64,000 nucleotides of DNA from Dermanyssus gallinae (GCA_003439945.1 QVRM01005491.1:78501-142500), one strand, 5' to 3'; counted from the stretch's first letter, positions 13,361 to 26,159 are shown. The notes: generated by a model not told the origin, from the sequence alone. Made by a program: numbers and translations.

Positions 13361-13605
13361 CACCGTTATTATCGACACAAAAACACCGTCATTAGCCGGT
13401 AAGTGGCCGTCGATCACGACGCCTTGTGCTCGGCCAATCGGCCGCTCGGTTGCCATTCTGCCAACCAACCAGCCAGCGAGCCAATGCTGGCTGTAATAAT
13501 ATGTAGTGAGGTGGACGAAACGCCATTGTTGGCCATCGTGAACCTACCAATGCAGCTACTGCTTCGGCTAACTATTATGATTTGGTAGACTAACTATTGA
13601 AACGA

Positions 13606-13800
13606 CTACACTACTACTACTATTACGACTTCTACTGGCACAGCTTCACTAGCTGTTAAGGCGGCACTGGCAGCCGCATCAGCAGCAGCAGCAGCCACAA
13701 TAACAAAACAACTAAGCATCAACCACAAAGCGGCAATCACAACAGCGGCAACAACAACAACGACAACAGAGGCAGCAACAACAACAGCAACGACAAAACG
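13606..13800. repeat. TAC then AGC/ACA triplet block
   Basis: A short TAC run, GCAGC-rich and CAACAACAACG-rich segments directly preceding SINE copy 1. Confidence 0.85.
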
Positions 13801-13825
13801 ATTGTCTCTACCCCGTGTAAACACG

Positions 13826-14009
13826 CTTCGAGCCCGGTGGCGAGGTGCATTCGGCTGCGTTTCGCGACCGGAGAAGACACATAGGTGCGCGGGTTCGAGC
13901 CCCACCGTTGAACAATTGTATTTCTAGGGGTCCGTCTATGACGCAGAGCGAAAAACAGTCCCGTGGACGTTCAATCTTGGATGAGAGTCAGTCCGAAAAA
14001 TATTTGTAT
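13826..14009 (+). mobile_element. tRNA-derived SINE, copy 1, diverged
   Basis: The second member of the same family, about 184 bp and on the same strand as the copy at 22591. The shared parts are CGAGCCCGGTGGCG, CATAGGTGCGCGGGTTCGAG, GGGGTCCGTCTATGA, CAGTCCCGTGGA and AATCTTGG. The B box is perfect (GGTTCGAGCCC, 13892-13902). The A box is degraded (TGGCGAGGTGC, 13838-13848). The flanks carry an imperfect duplication, CCCCGTGTAAACACG at 13811-13825 and CCCCTGTAAACACG at 14010-14023, differing by one indel. The damaged A box and imperfect duplication suggest an older insertion. It sits in the large Lhx1/5 intron right after an AAC/AGC-rich triplet block. Confidence 0.9.
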
Positions 14010-14040
14010 CCCCTGTAAACACGGGATTTGAGTGGCTGCG

Positions 14041-14145
14041 CTTTGTTGTTGTTGTTGTTGTTGCTTTTCGCTACAGTGGTTGGTGTGTAGCGGTTTCTAC
14101 TGCTACTGCTGTAGATGTTGTTGTTGTTGTTGTTGCTGCTGTGCC
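14041..14145. repeat. GTT/GCT triplet block
   Basis: TTGTTGTTG runs at 14043-14064 and 14117-14143, directly after SINE copy 1, opposite in strand sense to the block on its other side. Confidence 0.85.
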
Positions 14146-14288
14146 TGGCTGTCCCAGCTGATACCAGCGGAAAAAGGCCTGGATATATAAGAAGGTTAGT
14201 TTACTAGCGAATGTCCTATTCGGTCACGCTCGGTAGATATGATTATTGATTTCACAATATTGCAAGCGTGCGTGCACGCGCAAAAGAG

Positions 14289-14390
<102 letters not shown>

Positions 14391-15329
14391 GGGAGGAGGG
14401 CAAGAAGGAGAGATAAAAAGAGAGAGAATGCCGGCTCGCACAAGCGACGCCTTTTCCATACACACTCTTGCAACGGTGCAGCAGTTGCAGTTGCGTTGTC
14501 TTCACCAAAATACCATTGCCACCATCATTCTAATTTTCATCATCACCGCCACCGCCAGCATCATCATCAGCCGTAGTATCATCACCATCATCAACGTGGT
14601 CATCATCAGGAGCAGTGTCCGTGTCATCATGTCCACCGTAATCAACAACAACAACAACTAACACACCGAGTGGTAACTGCTACGTTCCAATGCAACCACC
14701 CTTACAACTCGTCCTCACTTTACTACGACTAGCAGCAGCAGTAGCAGTCGTAGTAGTAATAGTTAGTCGCCTTCAATTTCAGCGTCACATCGAGCCGCCA
14801 CTACGATGATGTCTATGATTACCATTGGCCATTGGCATTGCGGTCATAGCGGCTTGCTTGCACGCCTGTTGTATTTTTTTTTTCTATTCGACGTTTACGG
14901 CAGTTGCCGAAGCGGCAGAAGGAGCAGTAACCGAGTTGGCCAAGCTGCTGCTGGCCCAACCAGACCGTGATATCTGAGCATTGTAGCTCTCACTCAAGAC
15001 AGCGACGGCGACGTCGTTGTGGTCATTGTGGAATGCGATAGTGTCCGTTGTCCTAACTCGAATGCGAGCTTTTCAAACATCGCCAACACCACCATCAACA
15101 TCGGTAGCAGCAGGAGCAGAAGCACCACCACCACCACCACAAACACCAAACGCAGCACCAAAGGCAGAGTACGATCATATATGACCAGATAACAATCACA
15201 GCTGAGTAGTAATTGGCGCACAGCGTTGTATGTCCAGACGGCCATTCGCCGTTCCCGTCCGCGTCCCTCCGCCCGTCGTCCATTCAACAGACTTGGAATC
15301 GCCGTGAGGCAGATCATCGTCTTCAATGC

Positions 15330-15600
15330 ACCGAGGGCCACTGCCGCTGCCGCTGCCGCCGGAGCAATATTGAGCGATGTAGGTATATTGATTGCTACGC
15401 GATGTATGCATGTTATAGGCGCCGCGCGCGTATGACGAACCTACACCGCTCTGTATGTGGGTGTCAGGCCCACGCATGTCCAGCACCGTCACGACGGCAG
15501 TGGCCGCCACCAAGATGGCAACAACACAAACAACAACCACATTGATGACTACAACAACAACAACAACATTGACGACTACAACAACAACAGCAACAACGAC

Positions 15601-15634
<34 letters not shown>

Positions 15635-15655
15635 ACAACAACAACAACAAAGCCA
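15330..15655. repeat. GCC and AAC triplet block
   Basis: A short GCCGCT run near 15340-15362, then dense AAC triplets at about 15520-15655. Confidence 0.87.
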
Positions 15656-16099
15656 GTGGTAAATGCCACAGTGGCGGACATACACCAAACAGCCCCAACA
15701 TCACTACCACACAAGCGACAACGCTGTTGTCTGTTACTGGCTACGTACTATACCGAGTACCGACCGTCCATGTCCACCACAAGGCGCCGCTGGGCAAAGC
15801 CACCCATGGTTGTTGACGACCTGGTGGTGCGCTGGCCAAGCCCCCCAGCCGCCTCATCCCCACATGGCAATCACCCCTCTCTCTCGCTCTCTCTCTCTCT
15901 CTCTCTATCTCGCTCACTCATCTGCTTTATCTTCGTTCCGTGCTACCAATCGCCAACTGCCATACGGGGACATCTCGGATGCGTTCAGCTGAACTGTTGG
16001 TGCCCCGTTTCAATGCAACTCTTCTTGTTCATTCATTGAACTCCTCTTTCAATGATGCCCTTCAGCCGTCGATTCGATGCCGATGCCTGCGTGTCTATT

Positions 16100-16745
16100 A
16101 GCTGTTGTTGTTGATTCAGCAACAGCAAAAGCAACTGCAGGAGCTGGCATTGTTGCTTTAGCTGTGGAAGTTGTTGTTAACGTTGGTTCTTCTGTTGTTG
16201 TTGTTGTTGTTGTTCTTGCTGTTGTTGTTATTGTTGTTAGTAGCCATGGTATTCGTAAAGTGGTGCGCCTTTAATGTAAACTACTACGCGGTCGATACAC
16301 AAACGGCAGTACACTGTCTATGTTTCTTAGTACAGTATGAGTTATTGGCGGAAGATCTGGCTTTCTCAGTCTCATTGTTTGGACGGTTAATCGATCGGTT
16401 ATTGTCGATAGCCGGTTAAACGAGCTGACTATCGTCACTGTGATCATCTGACTATCTGAATAGCAGTGTCGCCAAAGTAGCAGCAGTTTACGTGTTTGTT
16501 GTGCCTTTTCCCTGCGCGCTCATCATGAGAAAAAAGCGGAAAGCAAACAACCACAGCAGAGTCAAATAATAACAACAACAACGACAACCATATAACATAT
16601 TCGACTCAATGGTAACTGACACAACAATGTGTGTAGTCGCACACTCAGCGACAACTACTGTGACGACGACAACGACAACAACAACAACAAACCAATTAAC
16701 AACAACAACAACAACAACAAACCTAACAACAACAGCAATAACCAC
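16100..16745. repeat. GTT block followed by AAC block
   Basis: GTT-rich at about 16100-16242, ordinary sequence between, then AAC-rich at about 16570-16742. This is another strand switch of the same triplet type. Confidence 0.87.
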
Positions 16746-17822
16746 GAGCCACCGCACGCGTCCGGCACGAGGTCAAGCATACGACGATACTGGACAGCTC
16801 GACTTGACAAATGCCGTATGAGGAATGTCGAACAGTTGAACAGCCTAGCATCAGCCGTGTTACGATTGTGTTCGTCTGGCTACCTGGCTGCCGACCTGCG
16901 CCTTGGGCGACATCCGTGAGGAGACGCCGTAGGTAGACACGGGCAGGCCGCTTGATGGTCATAAATTTGCTCACACTGGCCGCAAGACGATGATGTTTAA
17001 TGGCGGTTCGGGTGGCTGGCGCAGTCGCCGCCGTCGCGTGTTCACCGTCGGGCTGTTGTTGTTGTTGTTGTTGTTGTTGCTGCGGCTTTTGTTGTGTTTC
17101 CGGGAGCCATTGTCGCTCTACTACGTCCTATTTCATAAGATCTCCTGCCCCCCTTCCTTCATGAGTTGCCCACGCGTCCGTTCATCTGCATATTTCATGT
17201 TCGCCACCGACAAGTCCACAAACCTCTACTTTCACCTTGTCCATCTTCCTCGTTCTCGTCCAACTTTCAGTTTGCCGACAATCAAACAAAAATGACAAAA
17301 CCAAAACAACAACAACAACAACCGCAATAGCAGCAATAACACACAAGAGGTTCCATCAACCGACGGCGGACGTCAAGGGGGACACGTCCACACGTCTGCC
17401 ACGCGGTGGCGGCAGAGGCGGTGGCGTCATCATCGTTGTTGTTTTGAATGTCGTCTTCGGCGTTGTCGGTTGATCGTTCAATTGTCTCGGAGTGCGCTCA
17501 TCGTAAAAGTTACCAATAAGGTTTATCTGTTTTTGCCGGGCGCGCGACTGATTTGTGATTTGCCACACTGTGAGTCGGGCTGCTCGCTCAGCCCGACAGG
17601 AATTCCAATACTCTCCAAGCTCCATAACGCATCGACGTCATCCTTCCACTGGCGTTCGGCGTGGACGGACGGACGAATGGATGGACAGGCGTCTGGCTGA
17701 TGATTGCCTTCGGTGGTGCTGCTGCTGCTGCGCCACGCCAACACAACAAGAGACCGACCTGCGTCTGGCTGTCAAATCATTCCATTTACGTACGTAAACA
17801 TCCCGTTCTATCTCAATCAACG

Positions 17823-17825
<3 letters not shown>

Positions 17826-17862
<37 letters not shown>
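17826..17862. repeat. Compound (TA)n-(TG)n microsatellite
   Basis: A TA run followed by a short TG run, about 60 bp before repeat copy A at 17921. Confidence 0.92.
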
Positions 17863-17920
17863 AGAGTTGTCCTGACCTCTGCTGTTGCCGTCGTCATCAT
17901 TGGTATCATCGATGCCGCAA

Positions 17921-18052
17921 TCTTGCAGTCGTCTGCTCGAGTTGAACACCATATCGACCAGCAAACAAATGTAGTCGAGTACAACACTTACAACTCATGT
18001 CATACAAAGTGTATGTGTAATTAAGACTTAGGTGGTTGTTTAGTCATTTGTT
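17921..18052. repeat. Dispersed ~130-bp repeat, copy A
   Basis: Aligns along its whole length with 20508-20634 at about 80% identity by eye. Conserved blocks are TCTTGCAG, CGTCTGCTCGAGTT, CGACCAGCAA, AATGTAGTC, GTAATTAA and TTTAGTCATTTGTT. A 2-base indel and other small gaps break every shared reading frame, so it does not look coding. No tRNA-like promoter, terminal inverted repeat or target duplication was seen. It is probably a fragment of an unclassified transposable element. Confidence 0.8.
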
Positions 18053-18198
18053 ATTTGTTGTTTTCTGCTTTCCAGCTTGCTATTGCTGATTTCCATCTCG
18101 TCGTTGGCCGTGCTTTTTCTGCCGCCTTTTCGCAGCCGGCATTTTGAGCCTTTTGTTTTCTGTTTGTCACTCGACCTCTGCTTATTTCTCGTTTTCTT

Positions 18199-18231
<33 letters not shown>

Positions 18232-18731
18232 TTACGCACTGAATAAAGGCCTCGTTTTCTTTCTATCGGTCTCATGCGGTTTCCGTCGAACCCTATCGGT
18301 TCTACCCTAACGGGTTGGCGTTTCATTTGTTATACACAAATGTCTCGGCCACTCGCCTGGCTGGTCGGTCTGTCAGTCAGCCAGCCTGTCTCTCTTTCTT
18401 GCATTCCCGTCTCTCTCTCTATAGCTTTCGTTTTGTCCGTCTCTCGCTTCCCCTCCCCGCACCACACATGCAGTTACAGTTCCCGTCGTGTAGACTGTTC
18501 CTCATGAGAACGACTGATGCTGCTGCTGTCGTCGTCGTTGTCGTCATTGTTGTTGTTGTTATTGTTGTTGTTTGCTGTTGATGGTGATGCTACCGCTGCG
18601 TCTGCTGCTGTGAGGGAACACGCCCATCTCGGTTCAATTGACCACAGGACACCAAAAGACACGAAGGTGGAACGCACTGGGAAACGAAAACGTTTCGTTT
18701 TGGCGGCGGCCATTGCCATACAGTTGTATAC

Positions 18732-18733
<2 letters not shown>

Positions 18734-18823
<90 letters not shown>
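18734..18823. repeat. TA array
   Basis: About 90 bp of TA with one C interruption near 18795. Tyr/Ile-rich frames on both strands here are artefacts of the array. Confidence 0.95.
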
Positions 18824-20507
18824 CTAAATGTAAATGCCTTTGTGTGTGTATTTTTTTGTGTTTATTCGTACGTCTGTATTCGTGTGGTGGAAATCGGGGT
18901 GTCCAGGCAGGCATCGTACAGGTGCTCTGGCTCTGGTAGCGATGGTGACGATGACGACGAAGACGCACGCGCCGTCAACGTCGTGAGGTCGCCGAGGATG
19001 TCTTCGATATCGAATCTAACCGGGCTAGGCTCTCGCGCGGCTCGCTCGGTAGGATCTACTGATTCGGCTGATGGTGGCGGTGGTGATGGCGATGGTGATG
19101 CCGCTGCCGCTGCCGTTCGTCCTATAGCGGGTCCTGTACCGGGCGCCTGTGTCCGTCGCGGGGACCGTCCGTAGCGGGAAACTTTCGGCGAATCGACTCA
19201 TGCCGAACTCAGATCGAACGAGTCAAACAGGCAGGCAGGCAGACACGCATGCATGTATGGAGGCGGCTGCAGAAGAAAACTACGACGACGACGACGACGA
19301 CGATGATGAGGTCTAGCCGTTTAACCGTCGGATTGACTGAGTAGTGACTCTTTAGCTGTTGCTGCTGCTGCCGCCGTCGTCGCTCCAGCTCATCGGTTCG
19401 GCTGGGCTGGATCACCATCCAGCTCCGCAAGCCAACAAGCACGCATGCCTGCTAGCGCCAGCTAGGTAGCGCGAGCCAGAGCTCCGCGCCAGGTAGACCA
19501 GGGCAGGAGGCACAGGACGCTGCAGGCCCAGTGGCTGTCATACCTCTTCCCCATTGATCCTTTCAACCCCAGCGCCAGGACAACGGGTGTCCTCCTATTG
19601 TTTTTCCTGCTCCTTCTCCTTCTGCTGCTGCTGCTGGCTGTTCGCATCGCCATTGTCGAACTCCTCCCGCCGAAATCTCCATTGTCGATGTTGGCTGGCA
19701 GCATTCATCCATTCCGTCGACCGATGTTTTGCTGTTGCTGCTGCTGTTGTTGCTGTTGTTTTTAATATAACATACATATTTATTTAACATATATTCAGTA
19801 CAAAACATGTCTCGACGCTGGCAATGGGTCTTAAGGCCTGTGGCACGGACGTCGAAAAAGAAAGGTTGTTGTTGTTATTGTTACTGCTGCCGCCCCGTCC
19901 CCGCCGTCACTTATTCGTAGCGTATTCGCGCGCATACATGCATATAATACGCACAGTCGCACGCTGCTGTAGAACCACTCGAGCCAACCGCGCTCGAATT
20001 TAGCTCGGACGACCTCAGTCGTGACGAGCTCGTGATAAATGAGCCAAACACACTCAACCAAAGTGTTCATCGTGACAGTGACACCAGCTATAACAGCCGC
20101 AGCAGCAGCAGCTACACCACAATCATCAGTAGCATCAGAAACAGCAGCAAAAAAACAACGACACCACAATAGCAACCAGTGGAACATTGGTTTGACATAC
20201 GCACAAACCAAGCATAGATTCTAACTTAAGTCCTTCTCTATTATACTATGAATAAACGAACCTAATCATGTAGGGACAGGGCAGCTGTTGCTGGTAAGTT
20301 GAGAGAAACCGTGAATTGAAAAAATTAAAGCTACTTCGGAACACCAAGGAGATAGCCTGCAACTCGTTGCAACTGCATAGCCGAGTCATCATACTCTTGT
20401 CACCAATCGTCGCAAAACGTGTTTCGAATTTGATTAGCAGCTGTAGTGATTTTCGTTGGGGTACGAACAAGATTGGGGCAAAGAAAAAAAACGAAAAATG
20501 ATGTTTT

Positions 20508-20634
20508 TCTTGCAGCCGTCTGCTCGAGTTAAACACCATCGACCAGCAAGCGAATGTAGTCTAGTACACGACATAAAATCTGTTATACGAAGTGTAATGT
20601 AATTAAAACTTAGGTGGTCATTTAGTCATTTGTT
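20508..20634. repeat. Dispersed ~130-bp repeat, copy B
   Basis: The same-orientation partner of 17921-18052, about 2.6 kb away. It begins after a T-run as TTTTTCTTGCAG, which looks like a splice acceptor on the plus strand. This could be coincidence, because copy A has only a weak pyrimidine tract at that point. It ends with TTTAGTCATTTGTT. No coding function is recognised. Confidence 0.8.
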
Positions 20635-22574
20635 CGTCCTCGAAATCGAATTCGATTTGGTTTCGATGGACGTCTGCTGACCAAAAAACACACAAAGCCC
20701 TTGTGTACCTCATCAGGCGATAGGTGGGTATATGTAGTAGTAGAACATGCGTCGTGCGGGGCGTTCACCGTCCACCGTCAGACGTCGTCAAGTAAGCGGG
20801 GAAACGGAACACTGGCCGGAATGGTGGGTCACACACTACTTGCCATATGTGCGTCTATGGTGTCGCTCTGTATGCGTGTGAGCGTGTGCGATAGAAGAGA
20901 GCCCATGTATGCTTCTCAACCTGCTTGCTCCACCTAACCCGAGCGACGTGATCTTGAAAAGAAGTTGGGAAGTTGGACGTACATACAACAAGCACATACA
21001 TGCTTACACAGACACACCCACACCCACACGCACACATACACGTCTGACAGCATCGAAGCTATGGACCATGACCCCCATTTTGAGAAGCCCAAAAGCGTTT
21101 GCAGCAAGCCAGTAAGCGGTCATTCGGGCGGTCGGTCGGTCGCTGGGGCGTGCAGGCAGACCGGCGACAGAGACTGAATTTGCATCTAAATCGACCCGCC
21201 AAGCCCACTACTGCTAGCACCACCAGCCACCTCGACCTCCGAGAGCAGCCAGCACCCATTTGCGGGGGCGGCGGTGGCGGCCTGTGCGATAGCCCACATA
21301 TAGGGCGGCAGAACGTCCTGCTACCTACCACCACCACCAGTGCTGTTGCTGCCATCGACAGCCAGCTCCTTCGTGGGGTAAGGGAGGAGAAACTCTTGTG
21401 AACCTCCGCCGCCCGCCGGTTCGACCGTCCGTCCGTCCGTCCGTCCGTCTGTGCGCGTCTCCTGTGCGCCCGCCTGCCGGCCTGCTGACCCACCCACTTC
21501 TTCAACCAATCGCACGCCCTACGCCCCTCTGCCCAGCCCTGTGTCGTCCTTGTCGCCCTTGCACGGCACTGCCCTAGCCGCTCCTAACCCAAGACAACTA
21601 CCCCAACAACACCCCTACATATTCTGCCCTCTTCCCTTTAGCCCCCCCCCCCCCCCAAACCCTCCAACTCCATACGGCACTCTCAAGCCAGACTGATGCT
21701 GCTGGTGCTACTTCGACTACTACTTACTACTACGGCTGTCGTTGCCACCGCTGTTTGTTGCTATAGCACCAGCAAAACAGCAGCAGCAGGACTGCACCAC
21801 CTACCGGAAGTGTGCGGGCAGCAAAGGAAAGTCGACTCCGCCAGAGTCAACAGCGTCAAGCTGTCGCTTTCCCACCGGCTGTCTCTTCCCTCGGCCTCGC
21901 CCCCCTACAAGCTTCTTTGACTTGCCGTCGGTTGTTGCCGTGCGGGTCGTTCTATCGACCATCTAGTTAGGCGTACCAGTAGTAGTAGTAGTAATAGTGG
22001 TAGTAATAGTAGTACGAAGGATGGATATCTTCAAACGCCGGCAAACATCCGTGACCTTACGGAATCTTCGGTACTTTAGAACAGGAAGGGTGAGACCATA
22101 TACCGGTCGAGGGCGACCGTCCCGAGCATCAGCTTGGTGTCGTCGTCGTTGTTGTTGATGTTATTGTCGTTGTTGTCGTAGTTGCTGCTGTCGTTGTTGT
22201 TGTCGTTGCTGTTGTCGTTATTAGCGAGTCTGGGCTGCGCGGGCGACCCATAGACACGACCGACTGGTTGAGAGCTAGGCCGCCAGCGAGCCAACGTAAT
22301 TTCCGGCTCTGCAAATTCAGTTCGAGAGAGCGAGCTATGTCGGTAGCTATCTGCGTGCGTCTCTGTGTGTGTAGGTTGGTTGGTAGATCGGTAGGTACAC
22401 GTCGAGGCGATTTTGTCGAGATCGGCCTCGTCTTTCCTCTTCTGGCCTGCATTTAACGGCGGCTGGAGTGAGCTGTTTTTCTAAGAGGTGTGGCAAAGGC
22501 ACACCGTGTTTACTCATCCGCAGACTATGCATGCATAACAATGGTAGTAGTAGTAGTAGTAGTAGTCGAACTAG

Positions 22575-22590
22575 TAGTACTCATAGTACT
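22575..22590. repeat. Target-site duplication, left, SINE copy 2
   Basis: TAGTACTCATAGTACT immediately before the SINE head. It is identical to the right-hand copy. Confidence 0.92.
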
Positions 22591-22776
22591 GTCGAGCCCG
22601 GTGGCGTGGTGGCTTAAGTCTGCGCCTCGCAGCCGGAGGAGAAACATAGGTGCGCGGGTTCGAGCCCCACCCCTGCACATTTGTATTTATTGGGGTCCGT
22701 CTATGAAGCAACGCGAAAAGCAGTCCCGTGGATGTTAAATCTTGGCTGAGGGTCAGCCCGATAACTTTAGTTTTTT
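22591..22776 (+). mobile_element. tRNA-derived SINE, copy 2, with perfect target-site duplication
   Basis: A short interspersed element of about 186 bp on the plus strand. The head is tRNA-like: it begins GTCGAGCCCGGTGGCG, carries an RNA polymerase III A box (TGGCGTGGTGG, 22602-22612), and 44 bp later a perfect B box (GGTTCGAGCCC, 22657-22667). A non-tRNA body follows (GGGGTCCGTCTATGAAGC, then CAGTCCCGTGG and GGTCAGCCCG), ending in a T-rich tail. The element is bracketed by identical 16-bp direct repeats, TAGTACTCATAGTACT, at 22575-22590 and 22777-22792, the signature of LINE-assisted retroposition. It has no coding capacity. It lies in the large Lhx1/5 intron, antisense to the gene. The intact duplication suggests a fairly recent insertion. 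Confidence 0.93.
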
Positions 22777-22792
22777 TAGTACTCATAGTACT
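22777..22792. repeat. Target-site duplication, right, SINE copy 2
   Basis: TAGTACTCATAGTACT immediately after the T-rich tail. It matches the left copy base for base over 16 bp. Confidence 0.92.
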
Positions 22793-24959
22793 CATACTAC
22801 CCCTTATAGTAACAGTAGCCAGAATGATTATACCACGATAACAGCCTGTGTTGGTATCTGGCTGATTGATCTATCGTCGCGCAGACCTCACCACAGATCG
22901 GAGCCTATTGAGTAGAGTCATGGCATTCCAAAAGATTGCACAAAGTCACGCTTCGCGTCTACGTGAAGTGCCGTCGGGCGAACTAAACGCCAGGCATTAC
23001 TGTAGGCGCGTCGTTCGTGGCTGCGGCTAGCCCCAATAACCATACGCCGTTGACGGGCACCAGCGCTCACCAGAGCTGTACGTGGCATGGTGGCCGCGTC
23101 CACCTCTTTCTCTCACGCCCTAGAGTTGCCTTTGCGCCTTCCAACTGAGGGCTCGCAATCTGGTTAAGACGCAGCACGAGCCCCGTCTCGCTTCACCATC
23201 ATGACTCGCCGCCGCCATCTATCAGCCATGGTAGATAAGGCAGTCAGGCTGGCAGACGGACGGGCAAGCAAGTTCGCTTGCTAACAAGCAAGCAAGAGGG
23301 CACCTAGGCCTCGGTTCGCCTCCCTCGGAAACACATAACGTTGTGTTGTTTGTTGTCCGTCCGTGTGAGGACAGTCTGTCGTCGTCGTCGTCGTCGTCTG
23401 TTCTTCTGTCCACCTATCTATCTCTCTATCTATCTGACCGAAGTCAACATTCCGATGATAGGGAGGCATTTTTGACAGGACAACATCCGCTTCCGGTGGC
23501 TGGCGCTCCTCGGCCTGCAGCATGTCTCGTTCCGTGCCGCGCGGCTTGCTGCGCGGGTTTGTCGCAACTCGACTCCCTCAGGACGGATGGCAGGGTATAG
23601 AGTATCCCGCAGCACGGCCGTGCTCCCTTTCCTCCCAACCCCCCCGTCCGAACCCTCCGGGCTGAGTGGATGGCCGGTCGCTCGCTCGTTCGTCTGCTCG
23701 GTTGGTTGGCCCGTCGGCTGGCGGAGAAAAGCGACAGGAAGTACCCGTCATTTGTTTACAAAATAACGCAATTTACCCACGCCGAGGCCACCGCTACTAG
23801 CAGCGGCAGCTTCGCCACCTCCGTCGCGCCTCCGAGTCGCACTCCGAGCTTTGTTGTTGTTGTTGTCGTTGCTGCTGTTGTCGTTGTCTTCCGTACCATC
23901 TTCGCGCGAGCGGTACGAACCGGCATTTTCTCGGCTGGTCGTCCCTTCGCGAGACCCCTTCCCCCGCCCCCCCCGCCCGCCTCTTCCTCATTCATATCGC
24001 ATATCGCACATCTCTCGTATTCGCTTGCTACGAAAGCGGTGGGGGCGGCGATGCAACCAATCAGGCCTCAGTAAAAATGTCCGCATAACATGGCAACCCG
24101 GCTCATGGGTTAACGACAACGGGCCCACGACCCACTAACGCAAGCTGCTAGCGATGAGAAACGCCGACTTACTTACGACATCTTCAGCCTCGTTGTCGTC
24201 GTGGTTGTCGTTATCGTCCAGTACCGAATCGTTTGTCTGTTTGGCAGACACCATTTCATGGCATTTCAGACACACACAGTTCGCATTTACTCCTCCGTTT
24301 GCCTGACAAACCAGATCATCGCCGCTCCTCGTATCTTCGAATTTCCCTTTAACGGTAGTGGCGGCGGCGACCGTGGCAGCAGCAGCGACGCAGGCATTAG
24401 GATATGGTGCTGAACAATGCTAATATTAATAATAATACTGAAGAAAAATAATGCTAACGAAAATATTTCACAAAGAATGTGCGCGGCATGAAAACAGTCG
24501 ACCAACAGCGCAAAGTCGAGAACAACCTGTCAAGGCGCGCGTACCGATGCACCTGCAGCAGCAGCAACAGGCTAGGACGACGAAGACGACACACAGGTAG
24601 ATATATATATATAGATCAATAGATAGATAGACAGATACCCCACCGAGATCCTGTTGTAGCCGTAATTTCGACGGCCCTGCCTTGTCGTTTGCGGCTTCTT
24701 CTTTCTTCTCTCTTCTTATTCTCATGACAGCGCAACGTGGCGACGGCAGCGGCCGCGTCAGCTACAGCAGCAACAACAACAACAACATCAAAAATAACAA
24801 GAGGAACAGCATAGACAGAGAAGACCTACACCACGGCCACGCCAAGTGGCCGGTGGCGGTAATGCCGAGCCCGTCTCTAAGACATTATGTCTCCACCACC
24901 ACCACCATCACCATCGGCGATCACCCGTCGGGCGCCAGCTGATGTTGCCAGCAGATGAT

Positions 24960-25510
24960 CGTCGTTGTCGTCGTTGTTGCTGATGTTGTTGTAGCTGTTG
25001 TTGTTGTTGTTGTTGCTGCTGATGTTGTTGCCGCTGTTGCTGCTGCTACGTCTTCTGCTAACCCTACGTCGACGCGGCTGCCGCTGGTGTTGTTTCTGCT
25101 GCTGCTGTAGCGGTTGCTTTTGGGAGGGGCATCGCCAGCTAGCCGGCCCAACGGGAATTCGAATCAGCTACGTCGGGAGGAGCAGCAGCAACAGCGGCCA
25201 CCGCCGCCGCCACCGCCACAACAGCCGAGTCCAGCACAGCTTCTGCGGCCAGACAGACAGACACAAATAGCGTGGTAGTCAGTCAGAAGCCGCTGGCGAC
25301 AGGCCCCTTCTTCGCTCTGTATCCTTGTGTCCCCCTGTCGTAGTGAACCGCGATTCGGCAGTTCTGCTGCTGCTGCTGTAGCCGTCGTTGTTGTTGTTGT
25401 TGTCGGCCGCTGACGTCGATCTTTGGCACCTGATCACCGCCATCATCATCATCGTCATCGTCGTCGTCATCACCACCACCATTACCACCCGATCGCCATC
25501 ACCATGGCTT
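24960..25510. repeat. GTT/GCT and CAT/CAC triplet cluster
   Basis: GTT/GCT at about 24960-25110, ACC/GCC near 25190-25225, then GTTGTTGTT and CATCATCAT at about 25385-25505. Confidence 0.85.
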
Positions 25511-26045
25511 TCATCATCCACGTCCCAGTCCCCGCGGTGCGTCGTACGCGGTACGCACAATTGCCCAAACAGCCGAAGATGGAAAATCTTCGCCCTTCTT
25601 CTTAACATTGAGTTGAGTCCTCAACACTCGAACGCCTCTGCTGTCTTAGTTCTCGACTCACTAACGCCTTTCACAACCATCGGCATCTAGAGCGGTTACG
25701 TGCAACGGCACGGTAAACGAGAAAACGAAAGCTATTGAGTGGGACAAGGAGCGACAGGGAGAGAGACAGAGGGAAGGAGAGATCAGGAGAGCGCGATAGA
25801 GAAAAGGGAAGTTAGACGGGCGGGCATTGAAAGCAAGACAGAGGGAAGGAAAAATGGCAAATGTAGAGTGAGGAAAAGTTGTTACTTAGTTGCCTGCTTG
25901 TTGGTCATCATGTTGAGCTGCTGGCGGCATCTGGTTGGCGAACGAAGATGCTTTGTTTTCAACGTGCCAACGACGACGACGACGACAACAACAACGCGAT
26001 TGGGAAGAGGGCGCAGAGGATCAGGCAAGGAACAGAAGACAGGGT

Positions 26046-26105
26046 CGGGGATTTAGTGGGGTGGGAGGGGGGCTGGGTGGGGTAAGAGGGGTTACGAGGG
26101 GGCGA
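26046..26105 (+). other. G-quadruplex-prone G-tract cluster
   Basis: Within about 60 bp the plus strand carries eight G runs of three or more, including GTGGGGTGGGAGGGGGGC and CTGGGTGGGG with loops of one to a few bases. It meets the usual pattern for an intramolecular G-quadruplex; formation is an inference. Confidence 0.7.
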
Positions 26106-26159
26106 AGCATAACGCCGTTGTCGCCGCTGCGGCCGCTACCGTGGCCGCGGCCGCTACTA

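Noticed and set aside
18474..18968. Tyr/Ile-rich frames on both strands
   Set aside because: These are products of the TA array at 18734-18823.
22591..22680. Possible tRNA gene (A and B boxes present)
   Set aside because: The cloverleaf is not convincing, the sequence continues into a non-tRNA body shared with 13826-14009, and target duplications flank it, so it is a SINE.
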